A DNA stretch of 64,000 nt from the NCBI GenBank assembly GCA_023630585.1, contig CM042541.1, positions 17,638,501-17,702,500 of the forward strand. Reading direction: 5' to 3'. Shown here piece after piece: positions 23,743-38,200 of the stretch. The first letter of the stretch is position 1, and the number at the start of each line of letters is the position of its first letter. Source of the DNA: Cranoglanis bouderius. Taxonomy: Eukaryota > Chordata > Actinopteri > Siluriformes > Cranoglanididae. The notes beneath the pieces were generated by a model, which was not told where the DNA came from, did no database searches, and saw only the letters and a list, made by a program, of their open reading frames with translations. Position numbers and translations under genes: made by a program.

Positions 23743-26569
23743 GACCCAGAGGAGTGTTCTGCTTCAGAGCCCCCAAACTGCTGCTTCTGCAGACCCATTA
23801 TTATTTATCACTGCTAAAATGGACCCCGACAGCATGGCTGCTTTTCTCAGCTCAACAGTACAATTCTGCTACATCTGAACCCTCCTCAGCACAAAGAACA
23901 CAAGAGGAATAAAAAAAAAAAGTGGTACATGCTATAATGCTATAAGAAATAATTTTCTTATGTGTGAAGTCAGTAGGCTCCAGAGACAGCTTTTATAAAT
24001 GGGCTAAGGCTAAGCCCTCCCTGTATTTGAATGAAAACTTATATAAAAAATTAGACTGGCACCACATTGTCTTATTTGCTGTGAACTAATTTTTTAGTTT
24101 GCTAGAAGTGAGAAAAGCACAACCAACAGTTGTTTAAGTAAAAACACACAGAATGGTGGACCTCACTTCTTTCTAGCCCAAACTGTAGGTTCATACAGTC
24201 TGTCAGTGACAGTCATGCCAGGTGAATACATAGAGTGAAAGATTTTGTGTGCACTGGGGTTAATTTATTTACGTCTGCTTCTCCGACACCTCTGTAGCAC
24301 GTCATCAGCTTCATGCGATGAAGAAGACACACATTAAATACAATAACAGCCTTCAATAAGAGTGTATGTTAATAAGAGTGTCCTTCAATAAGAGTGTGCC
24401 TAGGTATAACGGTTTTATGCCTATGAAGAGACCATAATGGTGTCACAATAGCAACACCAACTTACTGATCTGCAGTAGAATTTTTTTTGAGTTCCCATTT
24501 GATATCGTGACCCTACTGTGACTGACAGGGTCTACCTAAAGAAGTTGTGTTTTTGAGAATAGGCCTGTCACGATAATTTCTTTTGTTGGATGATATATTG
24601 TCCCAGAAATAATTGCAATAAACAATATTATTGTCATTTTAAAATCATTTTATGCCACTGATATAATGGTAATATAATAGCATAATAATGCTAATAAAGT
24701 ACACCCTTTCAAAGAGCAATGAACTTTTCATTCTTAATAATATTCAGACATTGGAATTAGAATGTCAGAAAAATGCTTTTGTCTTCTGACGAAAATATCC
24801 TTTAAATTTAGTCAATATTTCATCGTCATATTTAGTAATTTTAGTCTCTGACTAAAATGTCATCGAATATTAGTCAACGGCATTTTAGTTGATGAGAAAA
24901 TGCAAAAATTCAACCAAATATTCACACATTTTATATATTACCTTAAACATGTCTCAACAAAAACATGAAAACTGCCCTTGTAGTGAAAACCTGATCTACT
25001 GAAATAATAATATTACAATGAATACACTATTATAATACAATATTGTGAATTCTTTATGTTTTAGTTAGTCATTGTCCATATTTTAATGCGTTGTTACAGA
25101 AAGAGTGTATTCACAACATGACTTACCATTCTACTTAGTGCCTTACTTAAGTTCAACTTTACTTCAACTTCATTCGTATCATTTTGTGCAGAAGCAAGTT
25201 GTAATATTAGGTTTATGTTGTGCAAATGTCTGATTAATCTCATATGCATATAGGATGTGTTTGAGTGAGTTAATTAACCGGCTACTAAAGCACTTCAGTT
25301 TACCAGTGTTTATTCACTGTTCAGCTTCAGCTCATGCAGCTTAACCGGATTAGTCCCTGACATTATTGACTATGACTGGATTATTAGAAACACTTTTGGA
25401 ACAAAATTCCAATGCACAGTTTTTGCATGCGACTGTGGGTTTTTATCATAAAATCGACTAATATTCAAAGTTTGAATTTTAATTTGACAGCCCTAGAGCA
25501 GATGAGAGGATAAGCAGCGCGAGTGGCTAAAATGTTGGTGACATTCATTCAGGTCAGCAAAAATGTCCATATATCATATATGATAAGTCGATACCGTAAT
25601 TATGATGACAGGCCTGACTTAATAGATTATACATTTTTGGGCTTCTTTGCAGACAGTGCCCCTTTACAAAATTCTTATGGACATTACCAGACATTTATTT
25701 TAGAGATGCACCGATTGCAATTTTTTTGGCCGATTCCAATTTCTGATTTTTTTTGACCTGCCAATACCGATTTTCGCCGATTCCGATTTTCTTTCTAAGA
25801 ACTATAATTGACAGCATATACAAACAAAAATCTACTTTTCTTCAGTGCAAAATTTTATTTTCATAATAAAAGAATTATTAAACTTTACAATTTCCCCCAA
25901 ACTGCACTAAGTTGCAGGATCTTCTCTCACTTAAACAACTCTCAAAATAAGTTGCTCTGTGACTGGAAAGAGGTAGAAATAACAATTAACTGAAAATGAG
26001 TTTCTTTATATAACAAAACAGATATCATTTTCCACTATGTTTATAAATTGACCTTTTTCTCTTTTTTACTCGTCTCACAAAAGTCCAGGAAGAATATGGA
26101 GATTTTCAAATTCCAACTCATGAATGTTCATCGATTTGATTGTGTCTAATGTAAGTCATTTAGATTATTTTAATGGTACTTCAGGGATACTTTAGACATA
26201 TTCATGCATTTCTCTGACAGAATATCTTGAGGAACAAGTTACGTCTTTGAGTGCAAAATGACATTTGAGCCCTTAAATGTGCTTACTGAAAAACTAAAAG
26301 TGCATGACTTTGAGTTCATATGTGGGTTTAAAGACCCACAAGTCATAGGGAATGAGCAATAATGGCAGACATGATTACTCGCTTTAATGATGATGAGCTG
26401 TTCATTTTTTCTGCCCTTTTGAGTTCATTTTCTTCTTTTTTTTTCCTCTCTGAGGTAGTAAAGTGAAGTGGGGTCCATGTTAGGCCCTTAAATTATGAAG
26501 TGTCTACAAATCATGCTTAGCACTGTTAGCACCCGAACTAGTCTCACCAGCTCTCGTTTGTCTTTGTCA

Positions 26570-26661
<92 letters not shown>

Positions 26662-29191
26662 TGAATGGAGCAGTACATGACAAGCAAAAACAATGAAGGC
26701 CTGAAAACACATATTTTTTTAAAATCTCTTTTGTCTTTCCATCCACGCATCCAGTGTGTATGCTCAGCATGTCATTATCTACCATTTTCATGTTTCACTG
26801 TGGATGAGAAACTTTTAGGAACTGTACTGTGTGCTTGTATAAAATGGGGTTTACCTGTGTTAGTGTGGACTAGGTTTTCTTTGTTTTGTTTGTTTGTTTG
26901 TTTTAATCCTGTAATCTACAGCTTCTATCATCATCCTCCTATCTGTAAGAAAACAAAGAGTGCAATCAGCAAGTAAGGAATAAAACACTTGGGGCATGCT
27001 GTTATAGGAAAATAATCAACAACAGCGTGGTGTGATGCAGTCTGATGAGTTAGTGTTACCACCTCCAAGTTTATTCTCCAATAACAGCATGTCCCAAAGT
27101 GTTTTATTCCTCCTTTAACAGAATAAATTGTGCATGTAAACAATCTGTTTATTTGTATTGTTCATTAAGCTAATATGTAAAACGGTGAAACCGTGTCGCT
27201 GCAGCTAAGATGACCTATTGAATATCTGTATATAGGCTATATAATGCTGGAGTTAGGAAAAAAAAGTCCGGCCCTCACAAGACCGGCCCACCGGGAAAAT
27301 TCCTGAACTTTCCAATGGCCAGTCCATGCCTGGCTGCAGCAGTGTGTGATGGTTTCTGTAACAAAACAGTGTATATGCAAAAAACAGTGGTGGAGCCACA
27401 ACACAAGGTTGATGCCTTATTTATATATGGCCACATTTAATTTCCTTGTTCCCTCGACAATGATCTCATTGCCATGCTTCACTAAGTTGTGGCTACTTAT
27501 AATTCAAAATTTCCACACAAACAATAGAAGAAACTGTTTATTGTTGTCTAACTCATTATCCATCCATCCATTTTCCATACTGCTTATCCTACACAGGGTC
27601 ACCGGGGAGCCTGGAGCCTATCCCACGGAACTCCCGCACAAGGCACAGGACACCCTGGACGGGGTGCCAACCGATTGCAGTGCACAATCACACACATTCA
27701 CACTCAACAGACAATTTGGAAATGCCAGTCAGCCTACAGCGCATGGCTACATTGGAATATCCCTACTACCCTATTATACAGTATACGAAAAGCAGTATGC
27801 TAAAGGAGTAGTATGGCCAAATTCTCAGTATTCATAAAAAAGTAGGCGAAAAAACCCCCGATGACCTACTGCTTCCGGCGAGATTCTGCAGTATGGACCC
27901 AGTGGACACTGCGCAACAGGACAGGCACAGAAGAGCTGTCAGAATCAAAAATGGTGGAAGGCAGTGCGTCGGCTCTTTTTAAGTTGTAGGTCACATGACA
28001 ATGCCAACATGATGGATGTAGTATGTCCGGATTGATTCGTGCAGTATCAACAGCTGAGCAGTAGGTACTGAATCGAATGCAGTATGTACTGTCATAGTAT
28101 GCGATTTCAAACGCAGCCCAGTCTTTGGACTGGGGGAGGAAACCGGAGTACCCGGAAGAAACCCCCGAAACATGTGGAGAGCACGCAAACTCTGTGCACA
28201 CAGGGCAGAGGCGGGATTCCAACCCCCAACCCTGTAGGAGGCAAATGTGCTAACCACTAAGCCACTGTGCCCCCACCATTCTCATTATAACTCCTTTTTA
28301 ATAGAAAAACTGTAAAATATAGAAAAGGAAGCTTGCTACCAGAGAAATAGTGTCGAGACTAGTAACGGCAAAATGAAATACAAAACAATATTCCTAACAT
28401 AACAAATGTCTGACATTTTACAATTTTAATGAAGGGTGCCAATATTTCCAGAATGCAGAATTATGTATTTTGATCATAATTAAGTAGCTCTTGCTTTTGT
28501 CTGGGCTTGTGCCTCACTATTTTATTCATGATGCCTGTTGCTTATAGTTATGAGGGGGAAAAAATCTAGATAGGCAAAAATGATTGCTGCATTCCTTTCT
28601 AAATCTCATCACAGCAGGACCAAAAATTATGACATAATCTTTTTTCTCTTTCCCGCAGCAAAGAAAACAGCGAGACAAACATCTGGAGTAATCACCGTTT
28701 TACAGCTAGGCACGACTAAGAGCAATTTCAGCGGTTAGAAGTGTAACAGTAAGAGATGCTAAGCAGCCTGTGTCACTAAGCAAAATTGCTAAATGCTATG
28801 CATGTATTATATCAAAGCACAACAATCCCATCAGACTACGTGTAGATTCAGATGAACATCCTGTATTTTATCCCTTTAATCAGGCAGACAGAAGGATAGA
28901 GGCTGACATCAGCATTCTGCTGTCGTGTCGTCTTACACTGTGCTCAGGAGAATAATGTCTGCACACATATAAAAATGTGCCTCCTCCACCCATTTCGAGC
29001 AATAGATGAAAGAGGCATGAAAAAGGAGTCATTTCTCCTGCAGCCCTGCCAGCTAGATCTACTGAAGTCAGGGTTAAAATGGGACTTCGATTGGTTTGGC
29101 TTTTTGTCTCAGCTCTCAGAAAATGGCCTAGCAACAGCTCCAGGAGCACAGCAGTACATCAGCGAATAGAATTCAGCCAGAAGTTCTGGAT

Positions 29192-29264
<73 letters not shown>

Positions 29265-32200
29265 TCTTGCTCATGTTGAGGAGGAGGCATTATTGAACAG
29301 AATCTGCAAGATTAAACCAAATGTCTTAGAACTGTGATTAAAAATGTGTGCGTTTATGGTAGAGTTTGCATAGACTGATGGACTAATCCATTCACTAGTC
29401 AGCTCTGGGGGCAAGTAAGCAGGATAAATGTTCTTTGTTAGTCTGAAACAGTATTTCCGACTAGATGAAGCCAATTCTGCACTCAAACTGCATCATGTAA
29501 GACTACACTGGGAAATGTCTTTTTTATTTAGTTTCTTTTGCCTTATTGGACTGTGAACACTTTTATAGCACTTTGTATGAAATGTAGAGCTGTGCGCAAG
29601 ACAGTTTTTTAATCCCAGTCCCTCCCACTGCCGAATGAATTCCTCCCGGGTGTTTCAGTTATCTTTTAAAGCTAAATAAAATTTAAGTAAAATCCTTATA
29701 CTTATACTTACTGTAGCATAGTTGATTCCTTCAGTGACATGGGTTGCATGTCACTAACCAGTCTTACTCAGCCAGCTGAGCTACATTAGCTTCCATGCAG
29801 CATGGTCTCAGTTTGAGAATCAGTGATAACAGCTGAGGTGCCAGGACAGGCAAGATAGTCCATTTTAAGATTTGTGACATTGATACTTTTTTTTTTTTTT
29901 TTTGCACATTTCCATCCGCAATTTTCTGAATCCCAGGGGACTCACGGCACAAGGCAGGGGACACCCTGGACTGGGTACTGACCCATCAAATGCCATAACC
30001 ACACAACATTCACACACCCGTTCAAACACTACAGACAATTTGGAAATGCCAATCAGCCTACAACACATGTCTTTGGACTTGGGGAGGAAACCCCCGAAGC
30101 ATGGGGATAACATTACCAGTAAACACTGTAGTTGTAAATGAAATTTTAGCCGGTGTATTGGTGTTAATTGAAGTGCGGTCTGATGCATTATTTGTGTTTA
30201 ATCAGCATTTTTGGTGCACTAATAAAATAGCTGAAACATAGTGATGTCCTATGGAAAAGACAACTAGCTGACTATTTTTTTTAAAACATTGATCGACTAC
30301 TAAAAATGAATAGTCATGCAATCCCTAGTTCATGGAGGCAACTGTGCCACTGTCCTACTGGCCCTGAATCTAAATAGCCAGAATACAAAGACACCGACTT
30401 TCTTTTCTAGGAAGAAATGAACCATTTTACTCTGAGATGTTCATGACAAGATGCACTATATGGCCAAAAGTATGTGAACACCTAATCATCAAAGCCATAT
30501 ATGCTTGTTGAACAACCCATTCCAGAGTTTGTATCCCTTTTGCTGCTATAACAGAATCCACTCTTCTGGGAAGGCTTTAATCTGGATTTTAGAACGTTGC
30601 TGTGGGGATTTTTGCTCATTCAGCCACAAGAGCATTAGTGAAGACAGGTACTGATGTCGGGCGAGGAGGCCTGGCATGCAGCCGGCGCTCCAATTTATCC
30701 TAAAGGTGTTTAATGGGGTTGAGGTCAGAGCTCTGTGCAGGCCACTCTTTTCATGGTTCTTCCACACCAACCTTGGCAAACCATGTTGTTATGGACCTCG
30801 CTTTGTGCACAGGGGCATTGTCAGGGGCAAGTGCTGTATGATTGCCTTTAGTGCAAGCAGCCTTCCAGGAACGTAAACTTACCCTTGGAAGAAATTGCTA
30901 ACTAGCTAACTTGAAACAAAGCGAACAAAACAGAGAAGAGCACATGTGCACTGTGTACAGATAACATTTTAACATGTTTAAATGGCGTAATAAAAAGAAA
31001 TGTAGCCAAATAAATTTCACTATATGAATCAGCGATTATTTCCCCACTGATGTTAATGTGACTAGAGATCAATCACGTGAATAGATAATGATAAGGCTAG
31101 TGTTTAAATGACACAAGTGAGTTTAACCTCAGGTGATGAGACAAATTGATTTGAATGTTGCTGATAATCAAAGTTATAATGAACATTTCCTATTGGAAAC
31201 TTAACATTCCGGTTTGTCAGTTGTTTTACCATGAATAGATTTGGTTATAAATGTAGAAGTAGGCTGTCAGTCAAATTGAAATGAATTTTCTCTCTTTTCA
31301 CTTTTAACAGTAACCAGACTTAAATGCTACTTCATACTTTACTTGTGGTTGAGATACTGTACATGCAGAAGAGAAACATATTTCAGTCAAGGAAAGTCTG
31401 TATTTCTGTAGAACTGTATATAATAGAAAATGTTAGAATTTCGCCATGTGATGAGTTTTTCCAAGTCGCCACCCAAACCTCCGCCTGTTAACAAACCACT
31501 AGTTACATCTGTGCAGTTCTAAAGCTCCGCCCCTTACTGCAATTTGTTTTTACATCCGGCAGGCAAAACAACCTAGGATGATGTCAGGGTTCTGCGGCCG
31601 AGACGTCTTTTACAGCGTGGTTAGGAGAATGATACACACACACAAAAATATAAATTCATATCCTGGCTTTTATGGTGAATCAGAGCGCATCTCTGCATTA
31701 CTTTCTCCCTCTTATTCTCTCTCACTCTCATTCATTTTCTGACTCTCCTGAATAGTGTCTGAAACACAAGTGCACTATTGATCATTAATTCAATGATAAA
31801 GCCGTAAAGTGCTCAGATGGGTTTTTATTACATTTTCGCTAAGTCCATCAGACATGGAGAGTAAGAATGATTGTCAGAAAGGAAAAAGAAATGGCTCAAG
31901 TTCAGTTCATTTATTAAGCCCGGTCAATGAAATCGACCATTTCTGAAGCACCCAACATTGTGATATCTACTGTGTTAAACATCTTTGTGTCATGAACTTG
32001 ACATCAGAGCTATTATCTAAAACTAAAATTAGGGACAGAAAATTTCTATAAATGTTTATTCAGCAAACTCTCCAGTATAAGGACTCCATGTTTGTTTTTG
32101 GGGGGCACGGTGCCTAAGTAGTTAGCACATTTGCTTCACACCTCCAGGGTTGGGGGTTCAAATCCCGCCTTTGCCCTGTGTACGCAGAGCTTGCATGCGC

Positions 32201-35200
32201 TCCCTGTGCTTGGTGGTTTTCTCCGGGTACTCCGGTTCCCTCCTCCAGTCCAGAGACATGCATTGTAGGCTGCTTGGCATTTCCAAATTATCTGTAGTGT
32301 GTGAATGTGTGTGTGCGATTGTGCCCTGGGATGGGTTGGGATCCTGTCCAAGGTGTCCCCCGCCTTGTGCCATGAGTTTCTTGGGATAGGCTCCAGGTTC
32401 CCCCATGACCCTGTTTAGGATAAGCAGTACGTAAAATGGATGGATGTCTGTTTTTCTCACTTGCCCCCCAACTTCCCATATGATTGATTGAGAAGTAAAA
32501 AAAGATCACTCATCACTCAGCATGTTTTTAAAAAGTAAAACATTTTTTCTATATTGGAAGCTCCGCTGTGAAGAAAAAAAAGACAAAAAACAAATAAAAA
32601 ATAAAATAGCAGTGGAATGGACACAGAAGACTTTTTTCAGATTTGGGAACCTTTCCTCACCTTTTTTAAAGACCATTGCCCTTGACATGCTAAGTAACCG
32701 TTTTTCTGGCTTTACCCTGTGTCTTTTTTTTTTTTTAATAAAGTATTTTATTTTATTTTATTTTACTTTCTTTACTTTCTTTTGCTTTACTTTCTTATTT
32801 TATTTTATTTTCCCCTTCTTCCTATGCCCTTAGATGGTCATGTGTGGGCTTGATGAGTGGGTTGAGGAAGGGCAAGGGTGAGATTTGTGAGTCAGCTGAG
32901 AATGGGCAGATGTGTATATCTTTTCAATTCTGCAATTTGTCATTTTCTCCATCCTGTTTCAGAAAAAATGAATAAATAGAATTTTCAAGACAAAATCCTG
33001 CGCTAGCGACAGTGCTTTTTACAAACAGCCACTTCTCATTGTAGTCCAAGTCAAATGTGTGCTGGCAGTTGAGAAAAAAACACCTAGTGTAAAAGCAGCC
33101 TTAAGGTAAATAGTTTAATAAAAAGATGTCAGTTCTTTTAATCAGCATCATAAATCATCATAAATATTTTTTGTTGCATTTTGTGTGTTTAAGGGTTTCA
33201 GTATTTTCACTCGAGTACAACTGCCTTAAACGAAAACCATCACTGTGAGAAGACGCCATTATTCTGCAATCACATCCGCACAGGACGGAAAATCAGTCAT
33301 GCAGTGTGAATGTAAATATAAACGTGAATGTGTGAGTGTGAAAAATAGGAAGACCCCACACAGAAAGACTCAGCTGGTGAGTGGCAGAAAATAAAGGTGT
33401 GGGTTTTCCCATGACATCATCACACTTCATCTTCACACATTACAGGAGTACGGTGAAAAATGAAACCTGTCTATTGGCCGATATGAGACACACATCGTGG
33501 GCCGCTATGTACGGCGGATCTGCTGAGATCTGGGAAGCGGTTCAAATAGAGGTGTGTGTGTGTGTGTTTTGCCTGAGTGTGCATGCTTGTGTAATATAAT
33601 AAGACTTGCCGATTCATTCCGTTGCAAAGGTCCAGTGTTCAGAGTCGACCATAAAAGCTTAATTTTCCTCCTGCGCTCATTTGTAGAGCCTCCTGGGGGT
33701 GAGTAGTGAGGGTAAATGAGCTGTAGCCTCACACACACACACACACACACACACGCACAAACAAACACACATCCCCACTCTGTACTTTGCCTGCTGCTTC
33801 TCTCAGCTCCATCTCTCTTAATGTCTCTGTCCCAGCCCTCCTGGCCAGAGTGTGTCCCTGCTCTGATGACACGGGTAGTGAAGAGCTTCACTATTCACTT
33901 TGCAAGATGTCCAGAGTCCTGTGATTTATTCACACTCACTGGGTCATCCACAATCATAGTGCTTACGGGATTAATTAAAGGACTAGTTTGTATGAAAATG
34001 AAATGTACACAATTCTCCTCTGAAATATAACCATTCGGAATCAGAATAATTTTATTTGCCATATACATTTACATGTATTAAATAAAAGTAAAAATAGTAG
34101 TCTCTGGTACCATTTGTGCAGTTTTATAAGGAAATGAGCTGGTAAGTTTTATTGAGCATCTTGCAGACCCAGCCGCAGTTCTTCTGGAGACTTTGACTTT
34201 CGCACTTGCTTCTTATTTTTGCAGCAAAACCCAGCAGCCTTCATTGTGTTTTTTGTCTGAAAAGTGGTCTCTTATGTAATTTGCTGCTTTCTTTAATGAC
34301 ACACAAACATTTTTCTGTAGCATTGAATTTCGCGCTAGAAAACTAATGTTTGGGAATCTAAAATGTTTTTTGTACTGACTTGACAATGTAGAAGTCATAA
34401 AATAAAAAAATCTATAACAAAGTTTGTACTAAAAAAAATAGGGTGCCTAAAACTTTTTCACAATACTGTACATCTCAGACAACACAACACAATTACCATC
34501 CTAATATACAAATATTGCACCTTAAGTGGAAACGGTAGGCTCAGCTGTAATCCACAGCGGAGGTGAAAATAGCAGCTGGATGCAGTTCAGGGTGCATAAT
34601 TGTGATATGTAAGAAATAATAGTAAAGATATACTATAGTAATGACAATATTAATAAACTATTTAATAAATAGTACTATTTATTAATAATATATAAAATAA
34701 TAATATTTAACTTGTAAAATAATTTTTAAAAAGAATTTAAAAACAAATAAATAATTATAATAAGCCAAGATGTGTCTGGTATCAGATGTATCAGATGTCT
34801 CCTTTATGAATTTTAGCTAATAGCTTAAAACGATTAAAGGAATACTCTGATTTTTTATTATTTTTTTTAAACAAAATCTCTACCTCATCAGTAGTGTATA
34901 AGTGATTGCCACTGAAGAATTTAAACCATTTCCCTAAACTAACTTCCATCCATCCATCCATTTTCCATACTGTTTATCCTACACAGGGTCATGGGGGAAC
35001 TTGGAGCTTATCCCAGGGAACTCAGGGCACAAGGTGGGGGACATCCTGGACGGGGTGCCAACCCATCGCAGGGCACAATCACACACACACACATTCACAC
35101 ACTACAGACAATTTGGAAATGTCAATGAGCCTACAGCGCATGTCTTTGGAGAAAACCAGAGTACCCGGAGGAAACCCCCAAGGCACGGGGAGAACATGCA

Positions 35201-38200
35201 AACTCTGCGCAAACAGGGCAGAGGTAGGATTTGAACCCCACCCCCTGAGGTGCGAGGCAAACATGCTAAGAACTAAACCATCGCTTAGTAAATTGCAGAA
35301 CATAAATGTTTAAAATATATGAATGTATAATCCAGACCATAACACTAACAATATAAGGGTCTTGGAATGAGACACATATGAGAGAAAGTCTTACCATAAC
35401 TGTTTTATTGTTTTGTTGTTGTTGTGGTTTTTATTTAATATTCCAACACTGGAGCATGGTGGCTTAGCGGTTAGCGTGTTCTCCCCATGCTTCAGAGGTT
35501 TCCTCTGGGTATTCCGGTTTCCTCCCCCAGTCATGCGTTGTAGTCTGATCGGCATTTTCCAAATTGTCCATAGTGTGTGTGCGATTGTGCCCTGCTATAG
35601 GTTAGCAACCCGTCCAGGCTGTCCCCCACCTTGTGCCCCGAGTCCCCTGGGATAGGCTCCAGGCTCCCTGTGAAGGATAAGCAGTATGGAAGATGGATGG
35701 ATGGATGGATTCCAACACTGGAGCAATCCAGTAAAAAATAGTTCTGGTTAATTTACATTTTTCCCTAAGGTTTTGTGGTACACATACACCATCAGACACA
35801 CACAACTAGGCTGCTGATATAACCACAAATTCATCTCTCTGAAAAAAAGTAGTCCCTTGTCTATACAGAGCAATCATACAGATTTAGAGCTTCATTTACA
35901 AACACCTTTGAATGAAGAATCATGAAAGCATTCTAGAAATATGCTTTGCATAAATGTACATAATTTGACGACTGCCTTTAGACTGTTATGAGTTTTGGGT
36001 AAACAGGATTTTGTTTTTTTTTGTCTCAGCACAAACAATGTTAAAATGTTTGTTCCGTTCATATGCCACAGGTGCTGTAGATAGAGGTATAAAAAAACCT
36101 GGACTAATCCTTAAATCTATTAGTCTAGTAGGAGTCTCAGTCCTTCTCAGCCCTCAGACTCTTTTTTGATAGCTATTTCTAAATCAAAACTAGTTATGTG
36201 ACTAACATAAGGAAAATTGGGCGAATAAACCAACACAGTTTCAGCAAACCATGTCCATGTCAGTAGAAGTCTCATGAAATCGAGTGGACTGTAGAGTTGA
36301 ACCTCTAGACACAATTTATTTTTCATTTTCTTCCTCCTCGCACTGAGAAGAGATTTATGGTCTCCATCTCAGATGGGCATTTTATCTTCCTTTCCTTCTT
36401 TTTATTGCTCCTTTAATCCACGAGGAGCCTTCACCTCTTTCTTGTGTTCACAGCTGCTACTATTCCTCAGTCTCTGTGTTCTGTTCACACATTCATACTT
36501 TCTGACTGATCGGTTTCTGTCTCTCTCTCTCTCTAAATCAGGAGCTGTGTGATGATCCTCATTTGTTCGTGGATGGGATCAGCGCTCATGACTTGCACCA
36601 AGGGCAGCTGGGAAACTGTTGGTTCGTGGCGGCATGTTCAAGCCTGGCCTCGCGCGAGTCTCTGTGGCAGAAAGTAAGTTTGTATGTTTTGAGCAAGGAA
36701 GGTTTTTTTTTTTTTAATGTTACAAACTTTAGTGAAGATTCAGTTCCACTGGGTGTTCATGATGTAATTTTATCTTTATTTATAAGCTGGTTTTGTACAA
36801 GGCATCTCCCAACACCAGTGTGTTTAAAATATTCAGTTTAATGCTGAATAATAAGAGATGTTGCAGTCATAACCCTAAATGTGAGAGGTGTTTCAATATG
36901 ATTATCACAGATGATTCAACAGTGGTACTGACAGCTGTAAGTCAAAAGAGGTTAAAAAGTAATGAGCTCGTTTTAATGTTATCGTCTATAGGAACAGCTC
37001 ATTCACAGGGACTTGTATGGCGGATAATGTACACAATCTAAGTAATAAATTGATTTAAAAATGTTCATGGAAGGAGTCTCTTTGTAACAATCAGTATGTT
37101 TTCGTCCATGGGAAAATCTTACACTGTGTATTTTAGGCTTGTGTATTGTGAAATTTTCATCCGCTGCCTTTATGCTCCATGTCTCTGGTGGCCTCAGTAC
37201 TGGCAGACTGTCATCATGCGGCACTGGCCGCATGGCTGAAGGCAGATTGGGATATTCAGTGGATTACAGAAACATTGGTCAGACAGAAGTAACAGTCTGT
37301 TATATTATCCCACTGCTCCTGCCATATCATTGGGATAGAAAATGAAAAACATAAATGGACAATTTCAGAAAGACAGTAGATGAGAGGAAAATTTCAAAGT
37401 GATTTTTAAGCTCAGCAGCCCAAAATCCATAAGATACATTCAGGAAGCAAAATCTCTATTGTCCAGTTTTTTTAGCAATCGAAAATGGTATCAATAGTAA
37501 GAAGCATAGTAGAAGAATGGTATCAGCATAGTAAGAAGGATCATAATTAGTGAACACAAAGACATTTAGATATAATAATAAAGACATCTATGTTCATGTT
37601 CACAGGGTATCTGTTTTTTTAAGACACTGAAAAACAACATTCATAGTCAAATAAAAGCCATAAAACATAATATATAGACCAAAAAGATGCAGAGGTGAAG
37701 ATGAATAGACCAGAAAAGACCAGTAATATTGAATGCATCCATTTTCCATATTGCTTATCCTACATAGGATTGCGGGGAGCATGGAGCCTATCCCAGAGAA
37801 CTCGGGGCACAAGACAGGATGCCAATGCATTGCAGGGCACAATCACACACACATTCACACAATATAGACAATTTGGCAATGCCAATCAGACTATAATGCA
37901 TGTCTTTGGACTGGGGGAGGAAACTGGAGTACCCAGAGGAAGCCCCTGAAGCATGGGGAGAACATGCAAACTCCATACACACAGGGCAGAGGTGGGATTC
38001 GAACCCCCAACCCTGGAGGTGCAAACGTGCTAACCAGTAAGCCACCGTGCTCCATAATATTAAGCCTCATTTACCAAACTGGATATGACTGAATTAATTT
38101 GTCAGTTGTTTGCAGGAGCAGTTACACAAGAAATGTCTTCATGAAAATCCAGTTTGTTCGGAAAAACTTATATCCTATGCCAATTCGTGAGTTTGTGTAA

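Larger units (their letters stand above)
16847..36541 (+). other. capn5 intron 2 (19.7 kb)
   Basis: The largest intron in the window, bounded by gtgagt and a pyrimidine-rich ctctctctctctaaatcag. It is filled with Tc1, hAT, SINE and foldback copies, a 90-bp tandem array and microsatellites, listed separately. Stretches with nothing recognisable include about 16850-17430, 28280-29190, 30900-32090, 32450-33720 and 35730-36500. A CG-rich patch at about 31480-31620 (tccgcccctta, gcggccgagacgtc) stands out slightly. Confidence 0.9.

Noticed and set aside
27346..27837. 163-codon ORF
   Set aside because: It runs through a minus-strand SINE and the start of a MITE, so it is read from repeat DNA.
33505..33891. 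128-codon minus-strand ORF
   Set aside because: Crosses a CA microsatellite and has no recognisable domain.
36674..36841. ORF continuing past exon 3
   Set aside because: It is read-through of exon 3 into the intron beyond a clear gtaagt donor.
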